Positions 10,242-20,981 of a stretch of 64,000 nt of DNA are shown here, one piece after another; position 1 is the first letter of the stretch; each line of letters begins with the position of its first letter. The notes below the pieces were generated by a model. The model was not told the DNA's origin. It did no database searches and saw only the letters and a list, made by a program, of their open reading frames with translations. The position numbers were made by a program, and so were the translations under genes. The DNA is from Sphaerosporella brunnea (Eukaryota > Ascomycota > Pezizomycetes > Pezizales > Pyronemataceae). The DNA lies in contig VXIS01000201.1 in the NCBI GenBank assembly GCA_008704415.1, positions 1 to 64,000 of the forward strand. The letters are read 5' to 3'.

Positions 10242-11115
10242 TTGTCGAACCCGCCACAATCACGCTCCGAGTGCAGCTCTGAATCCCGACATGTGCGGTC
10301 TGACCAGGTCAAACATTCGTCATCCGATGCTGTGTCGGACCAGGAGTTTACAGTAGAAGTTCAACCGTTGACCATCAAAGAATGGAAATTGGGCCAACAA
10401 AACAAAAGAAAAACACAAAATAGACGTCAGCATGCATGCCTATAGGCGACAGAGGAGAAACGGACGCAAGAGGCAGCATCTCATATGGAGGGGAGGACAG
10501 AATTATCCAGGTTTTTCCAGTATGTAGCCAACATAAAGCTCAAGCGGAGACCCGACCTCGCACAGGAGATGAATGATAGAAGACGTGTTTATACTGATCC
10601 AACCTTTTACGACTTTCAACGCATAGGTGGCCAAGGCAACGGCACAGTCAACGTTCTGGGCGAGGATATTGACTAGGTGGTTTTTATTAACCAAACCACC
10701 GAACTCCAGGCTTGACCCGAGACGACCTTGCCACCTTGAACCATGTTTTGCCCAACTTTCACAAAAACCAATACCTTGACCATCCCGTCAAGAAGAAACA
10801 TGCATTGTTCAATAATCAAATGACGCCAATCCACTGGCAGACACGCATGGAGCCCGAACAGGCGTTTGATCGCCTAGACAACGACGTCTCGACTTTTACC
10901 CATGGTATACGCGGTAACGTGAGTAAGGCCACCGAAAGGTTTGCTTCGTTTGAGGATGGGTGTCAAATCGAAGAGGCTTTTTTCCATGCTTGCCTGCTTG
11001 TTGAATATGACAAGATTGATCGGCTGGCTGTACAGATCTGCCAGGGGACAAAGCAGGATCGTGGAACAGTTGAAGGTAGGTCATGCAGGGCTTTAGCCGG
11101 CCCAGCAGTTCAAAA
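10242..11115 (+). other. Coding-like region, unrecognised
   Basis: Several plus-strand frames (10485-10676 and 10712-11161) have protein-like composition, with segments such as ELSRFFQYVANIKLKRRPD and HACLLVEYDKIDRLAVQIC, but they lie in different frames separated by stops. They precede a decayed hAT C-terminus and could be the upstream part of that or another transposon protein. I recognise no family and cannot build an intact gene. Confidence 0.3.
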
Positions 11116-11149
11116 CAAATTAAACTACGCCTTACTGCAAAAGGTGCCA

Positions 11150-11395
11150 TGTATCAGATAGATGCAGATGGTATTGCCAATCGCCGCCATGTCCGCGGAG
11201 CCAGAGCGGGTCGTCAGCAGCGCAAAAAGCACGCCCGATGACGGTTGATGCCAGCTTTCGGACGAAGCAGTGAACGCCTTGAATTGGCTGAAAGGTTGGC
11301 ACCGCGATGGGCTCATCAGCGCGAGCCATGCTGAGAGTGCAGAGCTTGAGGAGATGCTAAATACGCTCTGCATCCTCCTGCTTCTTGCAACTTGG
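11150..11395 (+). pseudogene. hAT transposase dimerisation-domain remnant
   Basis: Read on the plus strand, this gives IAAMSAEPERVVSSAK, a stop, then CQLSDEAVNALNWLKGWH and RDGLISASHAE. That is the hAT C-terminal dimerisation motif (IPAMSAEPERVFS then RCQLS and NALECLKSW). A TGA interrupts it and no catalytic core is nearby. It is closest to the CAGTGTTC-type hAT sequences at 23315-23557 and 55740-56100, but no CAGTGTTC end is visible around it, so the copy is truncated. Confidence 0.75.
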
Positions 11396-12877
11396 TGGGG
11401 ATACGGTTGGACTGTCAAGAAAACTGGCTGATGGTACCGGGATGCGTGTGCCTGTGTTTTCACGCTTGCTAGCTGGTCGAAAGCCGATCTTCTTGTGCAC
11501 TGCGTGAGATGCTTGAAAGCTTGTGCGTCGATGAATACACTGCCTGGTGGTATGGCTGCGGCTTCCGGGGACTGCCGCTTCAGGTGGGGCCACACTGGAC
11601 TGCCGCAAAAGCGCCTCGTTGGGATCTCTGACTGGGGACGATGCTGCGTCGTTGAACATCATATCCGCTAACCCCACGGGATACATCGTGATATATTTTG
11701 GTAGACGGCTTGAGTCAAACCGATGCTGGACGCCACCATGTGTCAGGGTACTCACACTGTACCATTGGCCTCAGACCTGGAATTGATAGTGTTTCCCAAA
11801 GAACCCCTACAAACGTGACACAGATCCTGACTGCGAATATTTGGCCCCATAAGGTACGTGCTGTAGTTTGGGCTTTGGCCTTCGTCTGCAGATTGTTTTC
11901 CCAAACGAGTTGGCATAGCAACACTGTGTCACTCCGGTAGCTGATTGACAGCCTTTTCACACGTCGAGCACCTTGTCCGAACCTCGGCGGTCTCTCGCTG
12001 CGGTGTGCTGCGACTGATTGGAGAGAACACGCGAGTACATGACCAACCACAGGGGAAATCTGTGTATAGGTATTCTCCGCTACAAGAGCTGGAGTAGGGC
12101 AGCTGCCCCAACACCAATCATCATATTGGAGACAGATGTCGGCCGCATGCCAGCACCAAACTGAATCACCCCCTCAACGGCGGAACGAGGTTAATTCAAG
12201 CCTCACGTTTCACCACATGCACGGCAGGTACGACCTTTGTTCCATCTGGAGTTCGATTCCTGCTCAACCGGAACGTGCCAGACACGGCAGGAAGCAAATC
12301 TGCATTGACGGTGGTGAATATAACGGCAAAGGTTACCATCAGTAGTCAGAACCTTGAGGGAAGGCCATTTTGTGGGATATCATATGCGTCAACGCATCAC
12401 CAGCACATTGGGCTGGGGGCGCTGGTTTGGCGAGATTCTCTCGTAGATGGGACCGGTGCTGCAGGCCTCCCTGAGTGGTTGATCGCTTCCATTGCACCGG
12501 CAACGTATGGTGGGCTGTCGTTTGACAGTTGTTGGATGAGTGAGGCGCCCATCAATGTGACGCGGCGTCCCGCGTGAGGTCAGCTGGCGGAGTTGCGAGT
12601 GATGTTGACGTGTTTTACTGTGTCGTTGTCATACTCGATCCACGCTGCCGACAGACCCTAACCCGCATTGCGACCGTGGAGAGGCGAGCAGTGGAGACAG
12701 TGGAGACGCGCCCTGTCTCCTCGTTGGAGCCGCATCCAAGTAGCCCTAAATCTCGGATCTTTCAAGTGATCTCCCCATCACGACCACTGCTACTACCACA
12801 ACCACGGCTACCACTACCACCATGACATACCACCACCGAGCGGTCACCGACAATCACAAAACGCCCTATCCCCGCTG
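11396..12877. other. No gene supported; holds promoter side of next gene
   Basis: Open frames such as 12275-12577 (plus, 100 codons) show no domain. A run of ACTACCACAACCACGGCTAC-like repeats at about 12783-12822 lies shortly before the start codon at 12878 and may belong to the 5' UTR or promoter. A short ACCCTAACCC match lies near 12655. Confidence 0.4.
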
Positions 12878-14651
12878 ATGCCCCCCGCCGCAAAACGTCC
12901 GCGCCACTGCGGCGCCTCGCAGCGACGCGACCAAGCGTCATCATCGCCCGAACCTCAACCGGTCGCCCCGCCAGACAAGCCCGCGCCGGCGATCTACAAA
13001 GACTACCCAGCACTGTGCGCACTGATCGGGATCTCGGTGAACGACAAAGTCACGATGCTGCAGATACGCACCCGGATCCTCGAGCAGTGCCAGGCGTTGG
13101 GGGTGCCGCTGGACCAGAATTACCGCAGCTACCCGACGGAGACGCTGACCCAACTGACCAACGATGTGACCACGTGGTGGAACACGAACTATGGCAGCAC
13201 CGAACGCTACCTGTCCTTGGGAGTTGTTGATAGCATTATCCATCGCTTGTGCTTGGATAAGGTCCGCAATTCTCGCGCGAGGAACAGGAGGAAAAGGGCG
13301 TGTGCGAAGATCGTTAAGGTATGCGCGTCGTTGGTGTTGCTGGAACAATGAATGATATCAGGCTGACGGTTGGAAGGCTCACCCGGGAGATCCCTCGCCG
13401 TATCAAGCGTATCCGGGGAGAAAACACCCACGTGCGACGGAACAGGACGCCTCGTCGGACGAGCAAGACGATAAAGGGGGCCAAAACGAGCAGTCGTCGC
13501 AACATTCCGAGATCGAGGTCCGAGGCTCCGTCACGCCTCCCAGCTTGATCGATGACAGTCCCCCAGTCGGGTCTGCAAGCGCAGTGAATGACCCATCAGA
13601 AATCAGTCCGTTACAGTCCGATCTGGCTAGCCCAACCGGTGGTTTTGCGACGCCATCCAGATCCAACCACTACCACGTTCCAGCTGACCCCGGAAGCGAA
13701 TCAAATGTCCAACCAGCATCCGGTACCTTACTTGAAAGCAGCGAGCTGCGCGTTGCTCCGACCCCGGCTGAGGATATCCGATCCGAGTCCGAGTCCGAGT
13801 TACCATTGGAGTCCACGCTGGAGGTTGGTATACCGCCCGCAGCTGATATACACGGGCACAAAAACCATGATCCCCGGCCGCGTTCAGCCACACCATCCAA
13901 ATTGACAGACCAGGAGGTTCCGGAGGAGACCCCCAGTCCGTCACATGCCCCACCAGAAACGAGTCCCGCACCACAAATATCCGGGCTGCGGGTGTCTACG
14001 CCGCCGGACCCTGCGATATCAGCACAACTCACCGAGCTGAACATTGATCAGCCGCCGTCACCACGCGTCGCCAGTCTGACCGTCGCCGCGCCGCCCACAC
14101 AGGACGTTGCTCCCGGCGGAGACACAAACTGCATAACACTGACGATGCCCGCCGCAGGCGCCCAACTCACGATCCCCCGCTCGCGGTCTCTCCTCTGGTT
14201 AGTTTCATGGCTAGCGGAATACTTCCACCACCCTGCGGGAGGGTTCACGCTCGGCGCGTATCTGCAGTCGCTTCAGTTGCGGTTGAAGCAAATAACGACG
14301 GAGGAGGAGTGGCAGACAATCGTGACCGATCCGCAGATCACTGAACTGACAATCATCGCGTCGAGATGCGAGAACCTTCCTGTGGGAGAGGATCCGATTC
14401 AGGCGTATGTGGGGTGTCGCGAGCAGACTATAATGTTGCCGAGGAGGGCGCCGATGAGTTGGATCGTGAGCAGAGTCGCGGGGTGGTATTGGCGTTCAGG
14501 AGAGGGACATCGCCTCGCTGTGCACTTGATGGACTATAACCTCACTCAGGTCGAATTGGATCGCGAGGAGACGTGGATGCGGGTTGCTAGCGATCCGAAG
14601 GTGAGGAGTGTCGTTTTTGTGATCAGTGAGGGAGGAACGGGCACGGGGTAG
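12878..14651 (+). CDS. Unknown protein with a duplicated C-terminal domain
   Basis: Two exons, 12878-13318 and 13362-14651, give 576 residues. The 43-bp intron (GTATGC donor, ATATCAG acceptor) keeps phase 0 and removes an in-frame stop. Residues 1-35 are basic and Pro/Ser-rich. Residues about 36-147 look globular and helical, ending in a very basic SRARNRRKRACAK stretch that could be a nuclear localisation signal. Residues about 150-400 are acidic, Ser/Pro-rich and probably disordered. The C-terminus holds two related units of about 75 residues, 405-479 and 495-568. Each has a strand ending in LP/IP plus R, a W-[LI]-VS-x-[LV]-A helix, a W-[QM] segment, and a D-P-[QK]-[IV] turn followed by a final hydrophobic strand. 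No family is recognised. Codon use and splicing make this the best host-gene candidate in the window. Confidence 0.7.
13319..13361 (+). other. Inferred 43-bp intron
   Basis: GT at 13319 and AG at 13360-13361. The exon frames on both sides stay open only if this segment is removed. Short, but within the range seen in basidiomycetes. Confidence 0.65.
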
Positions 14652-15555
14652 GGGGATTTGCGCAGGCAGGGACTGGTGGAATGGGACGGGAACATCGGCT
14701 CAGTCGGATCGCATGAGTCGCGGCGTGGGTTAGGGTTAGCAACAAGCCACCACTGCCCGAAAGCCCACTCGTCCCGCTCGCGCTTTGAGGAGCGGTGCAT
14801 GATTCTAAATTGATCTTATTGCTGATAATACTAGACGTTGCATCACATAATGCGTTGTTTGTTTTAGGTTGTTTCGACGGGAGGCCAAAGAGCCTCAGCT
14901 TCCACGGGCCAGTGAGAACTCATCTCCGTCTTCAAGATCTATTCGCTGCTCCTCGAGGTATGGTAACTCTTGCTCTTGAAGTTGTGACGGAATCCCAGCC
15001 AGCACGGTGACAAACGGTGCCATTTGATTTTCTTTCCTTCGGAGGAGCAGGCCCCACAGTAGGACCCCGAGCCTAGGGGCAGCGTTGATTCCGTTTTTAC
15101 CTATGTCATGGGGGCAAGCGGCCGAATACATTATGATCAAAACAAGCAAAACAAACCAAAGCTCCCGTGGGCGGCTGCCCGGTGGAGAGTCCGCGCGAGG
15201 CGCGGAGGCGCGGGGCAGTACTCGACGTTTGAATAGTGGGTTGGACAGTCCGTAGGCTTTCCGATACCGAGGGTAAACCCTGCCATCATTAGGCGCTTGT
15301 GTGGGTAAGTCCCTGGGTTAAGATCAAGGACGCAATCTGAGCAATAACCGCGGACAACGCCGCCGTGAACAATAAATTTTTCCATTGCTTGTAGAAGCTT
15401 CAACCAGAGATTATACGGTGAGATACTCAGGGTCGATGCATCGCACACGTTAACAACCTTGCTGCACAAGCTATTCTTCGCACCCTGCTACATGCTGAAG
15501 CTCCGAAAGACGGAATCCCCATGTGCGAACGTGAGGATGTACCTCCCGCACCGTT
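14652..15555. other. No gene supported
   Basis: Contains a short telomere-like GGGTTAGGGTTAG match at about 14727-14739 and one dispersed repeat (15096-15156). A 110-codon minus frame (15137-15469) is unrecognised. Confidence 0.45.
15096..15156 (+). repeat. Dispersed repeat, copy 2
   Basis: Aligns with 9596-9660: TATGTCATGGGGGCAAGCGG followed by TACATTATGATCAAAACAA. Same orientation; similarity fades on both sides. Confidence 0.5.
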
Positions 15556-15559
15556 TTCC

Positions 15560-16300
15560 CATCAACCGGCCGCAAGGCAACAGGTCCCAAGCGCCCGCGC
15601 ACCAAGAGCCATTCTCACAATCGTTCGACAGGTTTTACTAAGGTACGCTCCTCAAATATCCGTTTGGAAGCCCTCGAAGCGCAATGCCACGCCAAGAAAA
15701 TCGCCTTTCTTCGTGCAATTAAGGACGTCAAGACCCGATGCAACTCTACACACGCGTTGATTTGCCGCACACTAGTTCTCAAACCTGCGTTGAAACAGCT
15801 GTGTAGTGCAGAAAAATGGCTACGTCCTCTTCGCCTTGTTGTAGAAGGATGGCTGCCTTTGGATAACCTACGAGACCTTTTGCAATCATTTGTCACCGTC
15901 ACCGAAGCCTTAAGTGGCTGTTTATATCCTACTATATCTTTCCAGCTCCAGTATTTTGCGCTAGTCATGTCAACCACGAGCGGCGGTGTCCAAACTCACC
16001 GCTTCTCTCCGCAGCATCTGCCGGTCTAGTTCTCTTAAAGAAATATATGGAAGATACGCAACATTTTAGCACGCGAAAGCTTGCAATTAGTTTAGACCCG
16101 CGTTTCGAAATACAAGGCATCACCACGATCGGGTGGTCGCCTGTCGCAGTTGGAATGACTCGTTTACGGTTTGAGGCCATACTGGAAAAGCAATATCATC
16201 AGCAACACCCCGTTCCAGCCACTGAAATTAGCCAGCTTCAACGCGTTCGGGTCGATGCCAACCTTGCCTCTCTCTATGTTTGGGAGCCTGGGATGATCGT
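15560..16300 (+). pseudogene. hAT transposase central-region remnant
   Basis: One frame gives LEALEAQCHAKKIAFLRAIK, then DVKTRCNSTHALICRTLVLK, then a W-x2-L-x2-L helix and TEALSGCLYPTIS. This is the hallmark order of hAT transposases: the DVxTRWNS motif of the catalytic core, the alpha-helical insertion, and the ELSG-x-YPT motif. After a frame change, 16050-16280 continues with LAISLDPRFEIQG and a helical LRFEAILEKQY stretch, again typical for hAT. The conserved Trp after TR is Cys here. The N-terminal BED finger and the C-terminal dimerisation region are missing and the frame is broken, so this is dead. The preceding 60 bp in another frame gives ILTIVRQV, probably the segment just upstream. 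Confidence 0.85.
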
Positions 16301-17617
16301 CACCCTGCACTCGCGCCATCCGAGATTAATGACGCCGCTTACTATGCAAACAATCTTTAGATACAACTGCTGCGACAACCCGCACTGCATTGATTATCTC
16401 GGCCTGCAGCTGCTGCAAAGCACACATCACACACCTGCCACAGCTCCAACCGCACGCACGCCTTGCGCGCAGTCCGCAAATCCGGCGCTTGGCCCGGCAT
16501 AACTAGGTTCACACGGTGACCTTCGCCGCTTCGCGTACGCTGACAGATCATGTGTCCTACCCGTCTATCGTCTTTTAGCATTTTCAGGTGCCATTGGTTG
16601 TAGCGATCGCTGACTCGCAGCAGGGTCTGGGGGTCTGTCATCAACGTTTCGCGGTGGAATACGGACCATTCACATCATAATACAGCACTCTGCGCCATGT
16701 TGTGTGCAGTGGAGCTCACAATGGTTGACAGGGCCCATGTCGTTATGTTGGGGCCCCAATCATCATTTAAGCACCCAGCTTTTCATCACTTGCTCAATCT
16801 TTTATTGTTGGATAAATGTCGACTGCAACCATATGTTGCAGATCCAAGAGTCGGGTCCAAGACTATATATTGCGCGCCCTTCGGCTCGACACCTCCATCA
16901 TCATCTTCCCACACAACCACATCGACAGCCAACACACATTCAAGTCATCATGCCTTCGGACCACCTCCTAAAGCGGCTCTCAACTCTTATAGCCATAAGA
17001 TGCTTGCAGCGCTCCTCCCTCCCGTTCTTCAGCCACCGGTGCTGGAACGATTCCAGCACCGCCAAAACCGATGGGCGATCCAACGCATGTCAACAAGCTG
17101 ATCGCTCGTATGGAGAGGCAGCTGGGAGGTGCGCAACCACAGGTTGCTCCTGCACAGGCTTCTCCTGTCCGGACGATCGACCCTCACGAGGATCCGGGCG
17201 AGAGACGGTGGCGTCCACCACTGCCGAGGACATGCCCCACAACCCCGGAGGGCCATCCAGAACGACCGTCAGCTCCCCTGACGACCGCTCCAGCCCAGTA
17301 TCCTTCGTTCAATGCACTCCGAGTCGCGATCCCTCCGTCTCGGCCCTTAGAAACACCGGCGATTTGAGGAAAGTGCTCATATGCCCGCCGATTTGTTCGC
17401 GCGTGCAGATATACCCTCGCGGGCTTTTATGCCCTTGAGCCCCAACGGAAAGCCACGCCAAATTTTCTTTATCCACTCAATAAAAATTCTCTTCGCTACA
17501 ATTTCGCATTCTAATCTCACACTCTATCTGTACTCTGGCAGCCGACATTGGATCCATCCAATGCGTTGCAGTAGTGATGGCAGAGTCGAAATATTCTTAG
17601 CGGCTGCGCTAAGCAGA
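16301..17617. other. Promoter-like segment and Pro-rich open frames, unassigned
   Basis: A TATATATTGCGCGCC box near 16862, followed by a CACA/CATC-rich leader and ATG at 16950, looks like a fungal core promoter. Downstream, three frames are open in overlapping pieces (16697-17101, 16704-17438, 17071-17367). The last contains a PAPPKPMGDPTHVNKLIARM segment and is Pro/Arg-rich, reminiscent of a retroelement Gag-like start. The frame breaks prevent a gene model and no domain is recognised. Confidence 0.3.
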
Positions 17618-17619
17618 CT

Positions 17620-18483
17620 CTACGGTGCAAGGCGCCTTAAACCTGGACCTTCGCTGGTTTGGGTTACCCGGAGTAAACTGGAATCATTCCTTGTGTAGCA
17701 ACAACCAAACAGAGTCATCAGTCACAACTTACAACCCAAAGACACCCTGGAACCATCTTGCGGAGTGCGAGGAGCAAATAAGAGAAGTGCCGCCGTGCAT
17801 ATATCTTGGATCGATCCCAAACGTACTCGATTGGGTTGAGTTTGGGATGGTATGGTGCAGGCGGCCTTAAACCGACCCGTCGGCGGTGGTGGAGACATCA
17901 ACGACTGTTTATAATATAATAAACTGATCACCGCGTGAGAACTCTGGGGAAACAGCCCTCCCGTCCCCTGAATAAGATGCGCTCTGTAAGACTGAGGCGC
18001 TGGCTTCCACCAGTCGCGCAAGCTTGTGATGTTATTGAAGTCGGGGAAATTTTGGGCGACAGGTTGGTTTGAGGCCACCTGCACCATACGTTGGTACAAA
18101 GTTGACTAAATGACCGTGCTTTTGCAATGACCTCAGGTATGATACACTTCTTCGGGTTCCATGGCAAGAAACGACGCGCTTGCCCTTCCGTCTATCTTCC
18201 GCAGATTCCTTAATCTGGAAACCCACTACCTTGCCCTCGTCGAGGATGGTAATTTGCGCATCGTGCCATTTACGCATAGCATTAACTAGCTAGTAAATTC
18301 GGCTGGGACGTAGACTCAAAGACGTAGACCTGGGGACGTAGAATGTCGCTTCACTCGCACGTATGAGAGAGAAAAGGTCCGTTCGCTTGAAGCGTGCTCG
18401 CGTGCACATGACGTGACCACTCTAGTGTACTGGTAACCCCCAAACCAGCGAAGGTCCAGGTTTAAAGCGCCTTGCACCATATC
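17620..18483. mobile_element. Inverted-repeat element with TA tips
   Basis: The left end, TACGGTGCAAGGCGCCTTAA followed by ACCTGGACCTTCGCTGGTTT, is repeated in inverted orientation at 18432-18482 over about 50 bp with few differences. A third, weaker copy of the tip (TATGGTGCAGGCGGCCTTAA) lies in direct orientation at about 17850, so a second insertion or an internal duplication is likely. TA at both tips suggests a Tc1/mariner-type target. A minus-strand frame at 18032-18277 encodes a segment with WHDAQITILDEGKVVGFQ and KRVVSCHG; I do not recognise it. Confidence 0.6.
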
Positions 18484-18599
18484 TGGTCTGGAGCCCACAA
18501 TCTTCAGCGTCTGAGCAACCTCGGTCCTGGACGTGCTTCTGCATTCGTCCCCCGGATCCCAGTTCTGCCAGCATCGAAATTGTGGTAACAGAGCGGCCT

Positions 18600-18790
18600 C
18601 CTTTCCGACTAGTTATTGAAGGGCTGTCAAAAGTCTGGCCAGCCCGGCTTTGAGCGCGGCCTGAACGGGACTGATTGAAACGGGCTTTTGAAATCACGGC
18701 CCGTTTGGATCACGCTTTGTGGATCCAGACCCAGGCGCCTACGGGCACCCCAGAAGCACCCGGCACCCGGCGCGCCCGCCAGCCATCAGT
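18600..18790 (+). repeat. Dispersed GC-rich repeat, copy 1
   Basis: Starts around GGGCTGTCAAAAGTCTGGCC, continues with GCGGCCTGAACGGGACTGAT and ACGGGCTTTTGAAATCACGG. Partial copies occur at 21182-21265 and 25490-25640 in the same orientation. The GGGCTTTTcaaa...GGCCCGTTTG core suggests a terminal region of a DNA transposon, but the full ends were not found. Confidence 0.55.
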
Positions 18791-19018
18791 AGTTTTTTGC
18801 TGAAACACACACCAAGGAAAGAATCATGAGCGCTGGATACAGATTCATGCGAGGAATATCATGTCCGAACATCCCATTGGAGCCTTGGTCCATCGCTTTA
18901 ACCCAGTAGTCTTGGATGACAGCGAATGCTTCGACCTGGAGTTGCTGAAATAGCTCCACTGCATCGACTTGGGAGCTTGCCAACCGGGCGCGTTTTTTTC
19001 TGCATTCGGCACGATTCA

Positions 19019-19198
19019 CCGACCCGACCTTAATTCAGGATACCGGCCACCGGCCGGGACCTATCAGATATCCAGGTTTTTGTCATGCCGACCCGAACCT
19101 GTCGACGGCGGGCTTGCCACATCACCGGCCTGACCTGAAGCACTTCTTGGGGCCCCATTTGAACTGGCAGCCGGCCGGCTTATTGACCGCCCTGGTCC
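19019..19198 (+). repeat. Dispersed repeat GACCCGACCTTAATTC, copy 1
   Basis: About 178 bp starting GACCCGACCTTAATTCAGGA and ending at CCGGCCGGCTTATTGACCGC. A copy of about 170 bp at roughly 85% identity lies at 22339-22508 in the same orientation. It is non-coding, and the surrounding sequence is unrelated. Confidence 0.7.
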
Positions 19199-19404
19199 AA
19201 CCATCGTCGCAATATCGCAAAAGCGAATCTTGATCTTCTCTGAAACACAAGAATGAGACGATATGACTCCGAAAAACGTCTTCCATTTTCATCCACCAAC
19301 CGGGGGAAAGGTTTTCACAGTTAGATAGATATTAAGCTGCCAGCTAGCACTCGAACTTTGACGTCGGCGAAAATCACCTTGGCGCGCTAGCCCAACCACC
19401 CGAG

Positions 19405-19475
19405 CGCCTTTTCCTTTTTTCTTTTTTTCCTTTTTTCCTTCCTTCCTTCCTACCTTCCTTCGTCACACCTCCGAT
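19405..19475 (+). promoter_or_regulatory. CT-rich promoter tract
   Basis: A pyrimidine run (CCTTTTTTCTTTTTTTCC followed by CCTTCCTTCC repeats) lies about 90-155 bp before the start codon at 19562. Such CT tracts are common just upstream of transcription starts in highly expressed fungal genes. Its role here is inferred from position. Confidence 0.5.
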
Positions 19476-19561
19476 CCGACTACACCAAACCTCCAATCCA
19501 GCCCCAATTGAATCCACCCAACCAAACCCACCTAAACGCAACGACACCCACACAAACCATC

Positions 19562-20981
19562 ATGAAGCGCAGGGGCAGTTCCGATATCGACGATACCACT
19601 AGGCCTCCCTTTGTTGTTGCCCCACGCGCTCCCCCACCCGCTCCACCACCTGCACCTACAACATTGAACCTCGGCTTCGCTGGAGGTCGCCCGTCGAAGG
19701 CGGGAAAAACGCGTGCACCATTGCTAAACAAAAGCGCGACCCCTCTGACCAGCAATGCTGGCAGCGTCGCCAACCCGAACACGACAGGCAACAATTCTGC
19801 ACCACCAAATGCTCCACCTGCACCCAAAGCCATGACTCTCGGCATCGCTGGAGGTCGCCCGTCCAAGATGGGGACCTCTCATGCGCCCCCTCCTCGCGAC
19901 CTGCTCAACAAAACTGCCACTCCTTCGAACAGCAATGCTGGCAACAGTTCCACGGACAAGCACTCTGCTGAAGGTGTAAGTGCCAAGAATGCTAAGCGAC
20001 ATTTGAAACTCTAGATGCTGACTGCGAACAGGAAGATGACGATCGCCCTCCGCCTCCCGAGGCGAAGCGCAAGATGGGCAGACGCAATTCGGCCTCAGGA
20101 GACTCAATACCCCTTTTCGCGACACCATCGGCGCAGGGAACGTTGCCTGGGCAACCTTCCACGCCGACTGTGTTCGCAGGACCCCTCAATGCCATGGGCT
20201 CACCCAACACTGCGCAAGGGCTTTTTTCCACGCCCACAACGATGCAAGGAGCTCCCAACCTCACGAACACACCGAACACTGCTCAAGTAAGTTCACACCA
20301 ACGATATGATTGTGAATTCCCCGTTGATGTCAATCACGACAGACTCAGCAACTGTCGGCAGTGCAGCCACAACCCGTTGCCCAGCCTGTGGCGCAGCTGT
20401 TGCAACAGCCACAGATCGCTCCCCAGTTCCAGCCACAGCCACAGATGTATCCGCAGTTTGGACCCCAGCCACCGATGGCGCAGCAGCATCAACCCCAGCC
20501 TCAGATGTATCAGCAGTCTTCTGCTCACCTGCAGTATCACTCTTCCTGGCTGCATTACCAATCGCTGATGCCCGCCCGCCCAGCTCTCACCACTTCCATC
20601 AACGATTCTCCGGCGATCGGATACCTCGAGGCGATTGAGGCCCAGCGCGTGGCCCCAGAGCCAGTTTACCACTGGACTCCGACTGCGACTCGTGTTCGCA
20701 AGGCGTCGCAACTGTCTCCAATCCGTAATACCCCGGCGTACAGTGTCACCAAGTACACTCCGCCCCCGCGCGAAAGGATTGTCAGACACTCCTCGTCCTC
20801 TTACATCGGCGAGCCGCCGCTCCGTCGGCAGCGCACAGAACGCAAGACGGTCGAGTGGCGCATGCTTACTCCCCATGATACGGTCAAGCAGTACCGCCAG
20901 CCCAGGAGACTTATCACCATTGACGGAAGAATCATGTTGGCGCTTGGGTTGGTGGTTGCAGGTTGGTTGGGCGGCCGGTAG
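19562..20981 (+). CDS. Pro/Gln-rich protein with duplicated AGGRPSK segment
   Basis: Three exons, 19562-19975, 20032-20286 and 20343-20981, give 435 residues. Both introns are 56 bp with GTAAGT donors and ACAG or GACAG acceptors, and both are phase 0. The start MKRRGSS was chosen because it follows an ACCATC context and the CT tract; an upstream ATG at 19508 is in frame and would add 18 residues. Residues 35-130 hold two copies of a segment with L-G-[FI]-AGGRPSK, a Lys/Thr stretch, LLNK-[ST]-ATP and SNAGS/SNAGN. The middle is basic then Thr/Pro-rich. The third exon begins with a Gln/Pro tract (QPQPVAQPVAQLLQQPQ). The C-terminus ends in a hydrophobic IMLALGLVVAGWLGG stretch that could be a tail anchor. 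No family is recognised; likely a real host gene. Confidence 0.7.
19976..20031 (+). other. Intron 1 of the 435-residue gene
   Basis: GTAAGT donor, CTAAG branch-like motif and GAACAG acceptor; 56 bp. It contains an in-frame stop, so removal is needed for the frame to continue. Confidence 0.7.
20287..20342 (+). other. Intron 2 of the 435-residue gene
   Basis: GTAAGT donor and CACGACAG acceptor; 56 bp. It separates the Thr/Pro-rich region from the Gln/Pro tract and keeps phase 0. Confidence 0.7.

Noticed and set aside
12240..12265. GAGTTCGATTCC box-B-like word
   Set aside because: The flanking bases do not form a T-stem and no A box lies at the right distance.
19338..19408. tRNA-like sequence (minus strand, GTGGTTGGGCTAGCGCGCC and GTTCGAGTGC)
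   Set aside because: Box-like words are present, but the T-arm and acceptor stems do not pair and no 7-base anticodon loop forms. At best a decayed pol III promoter.
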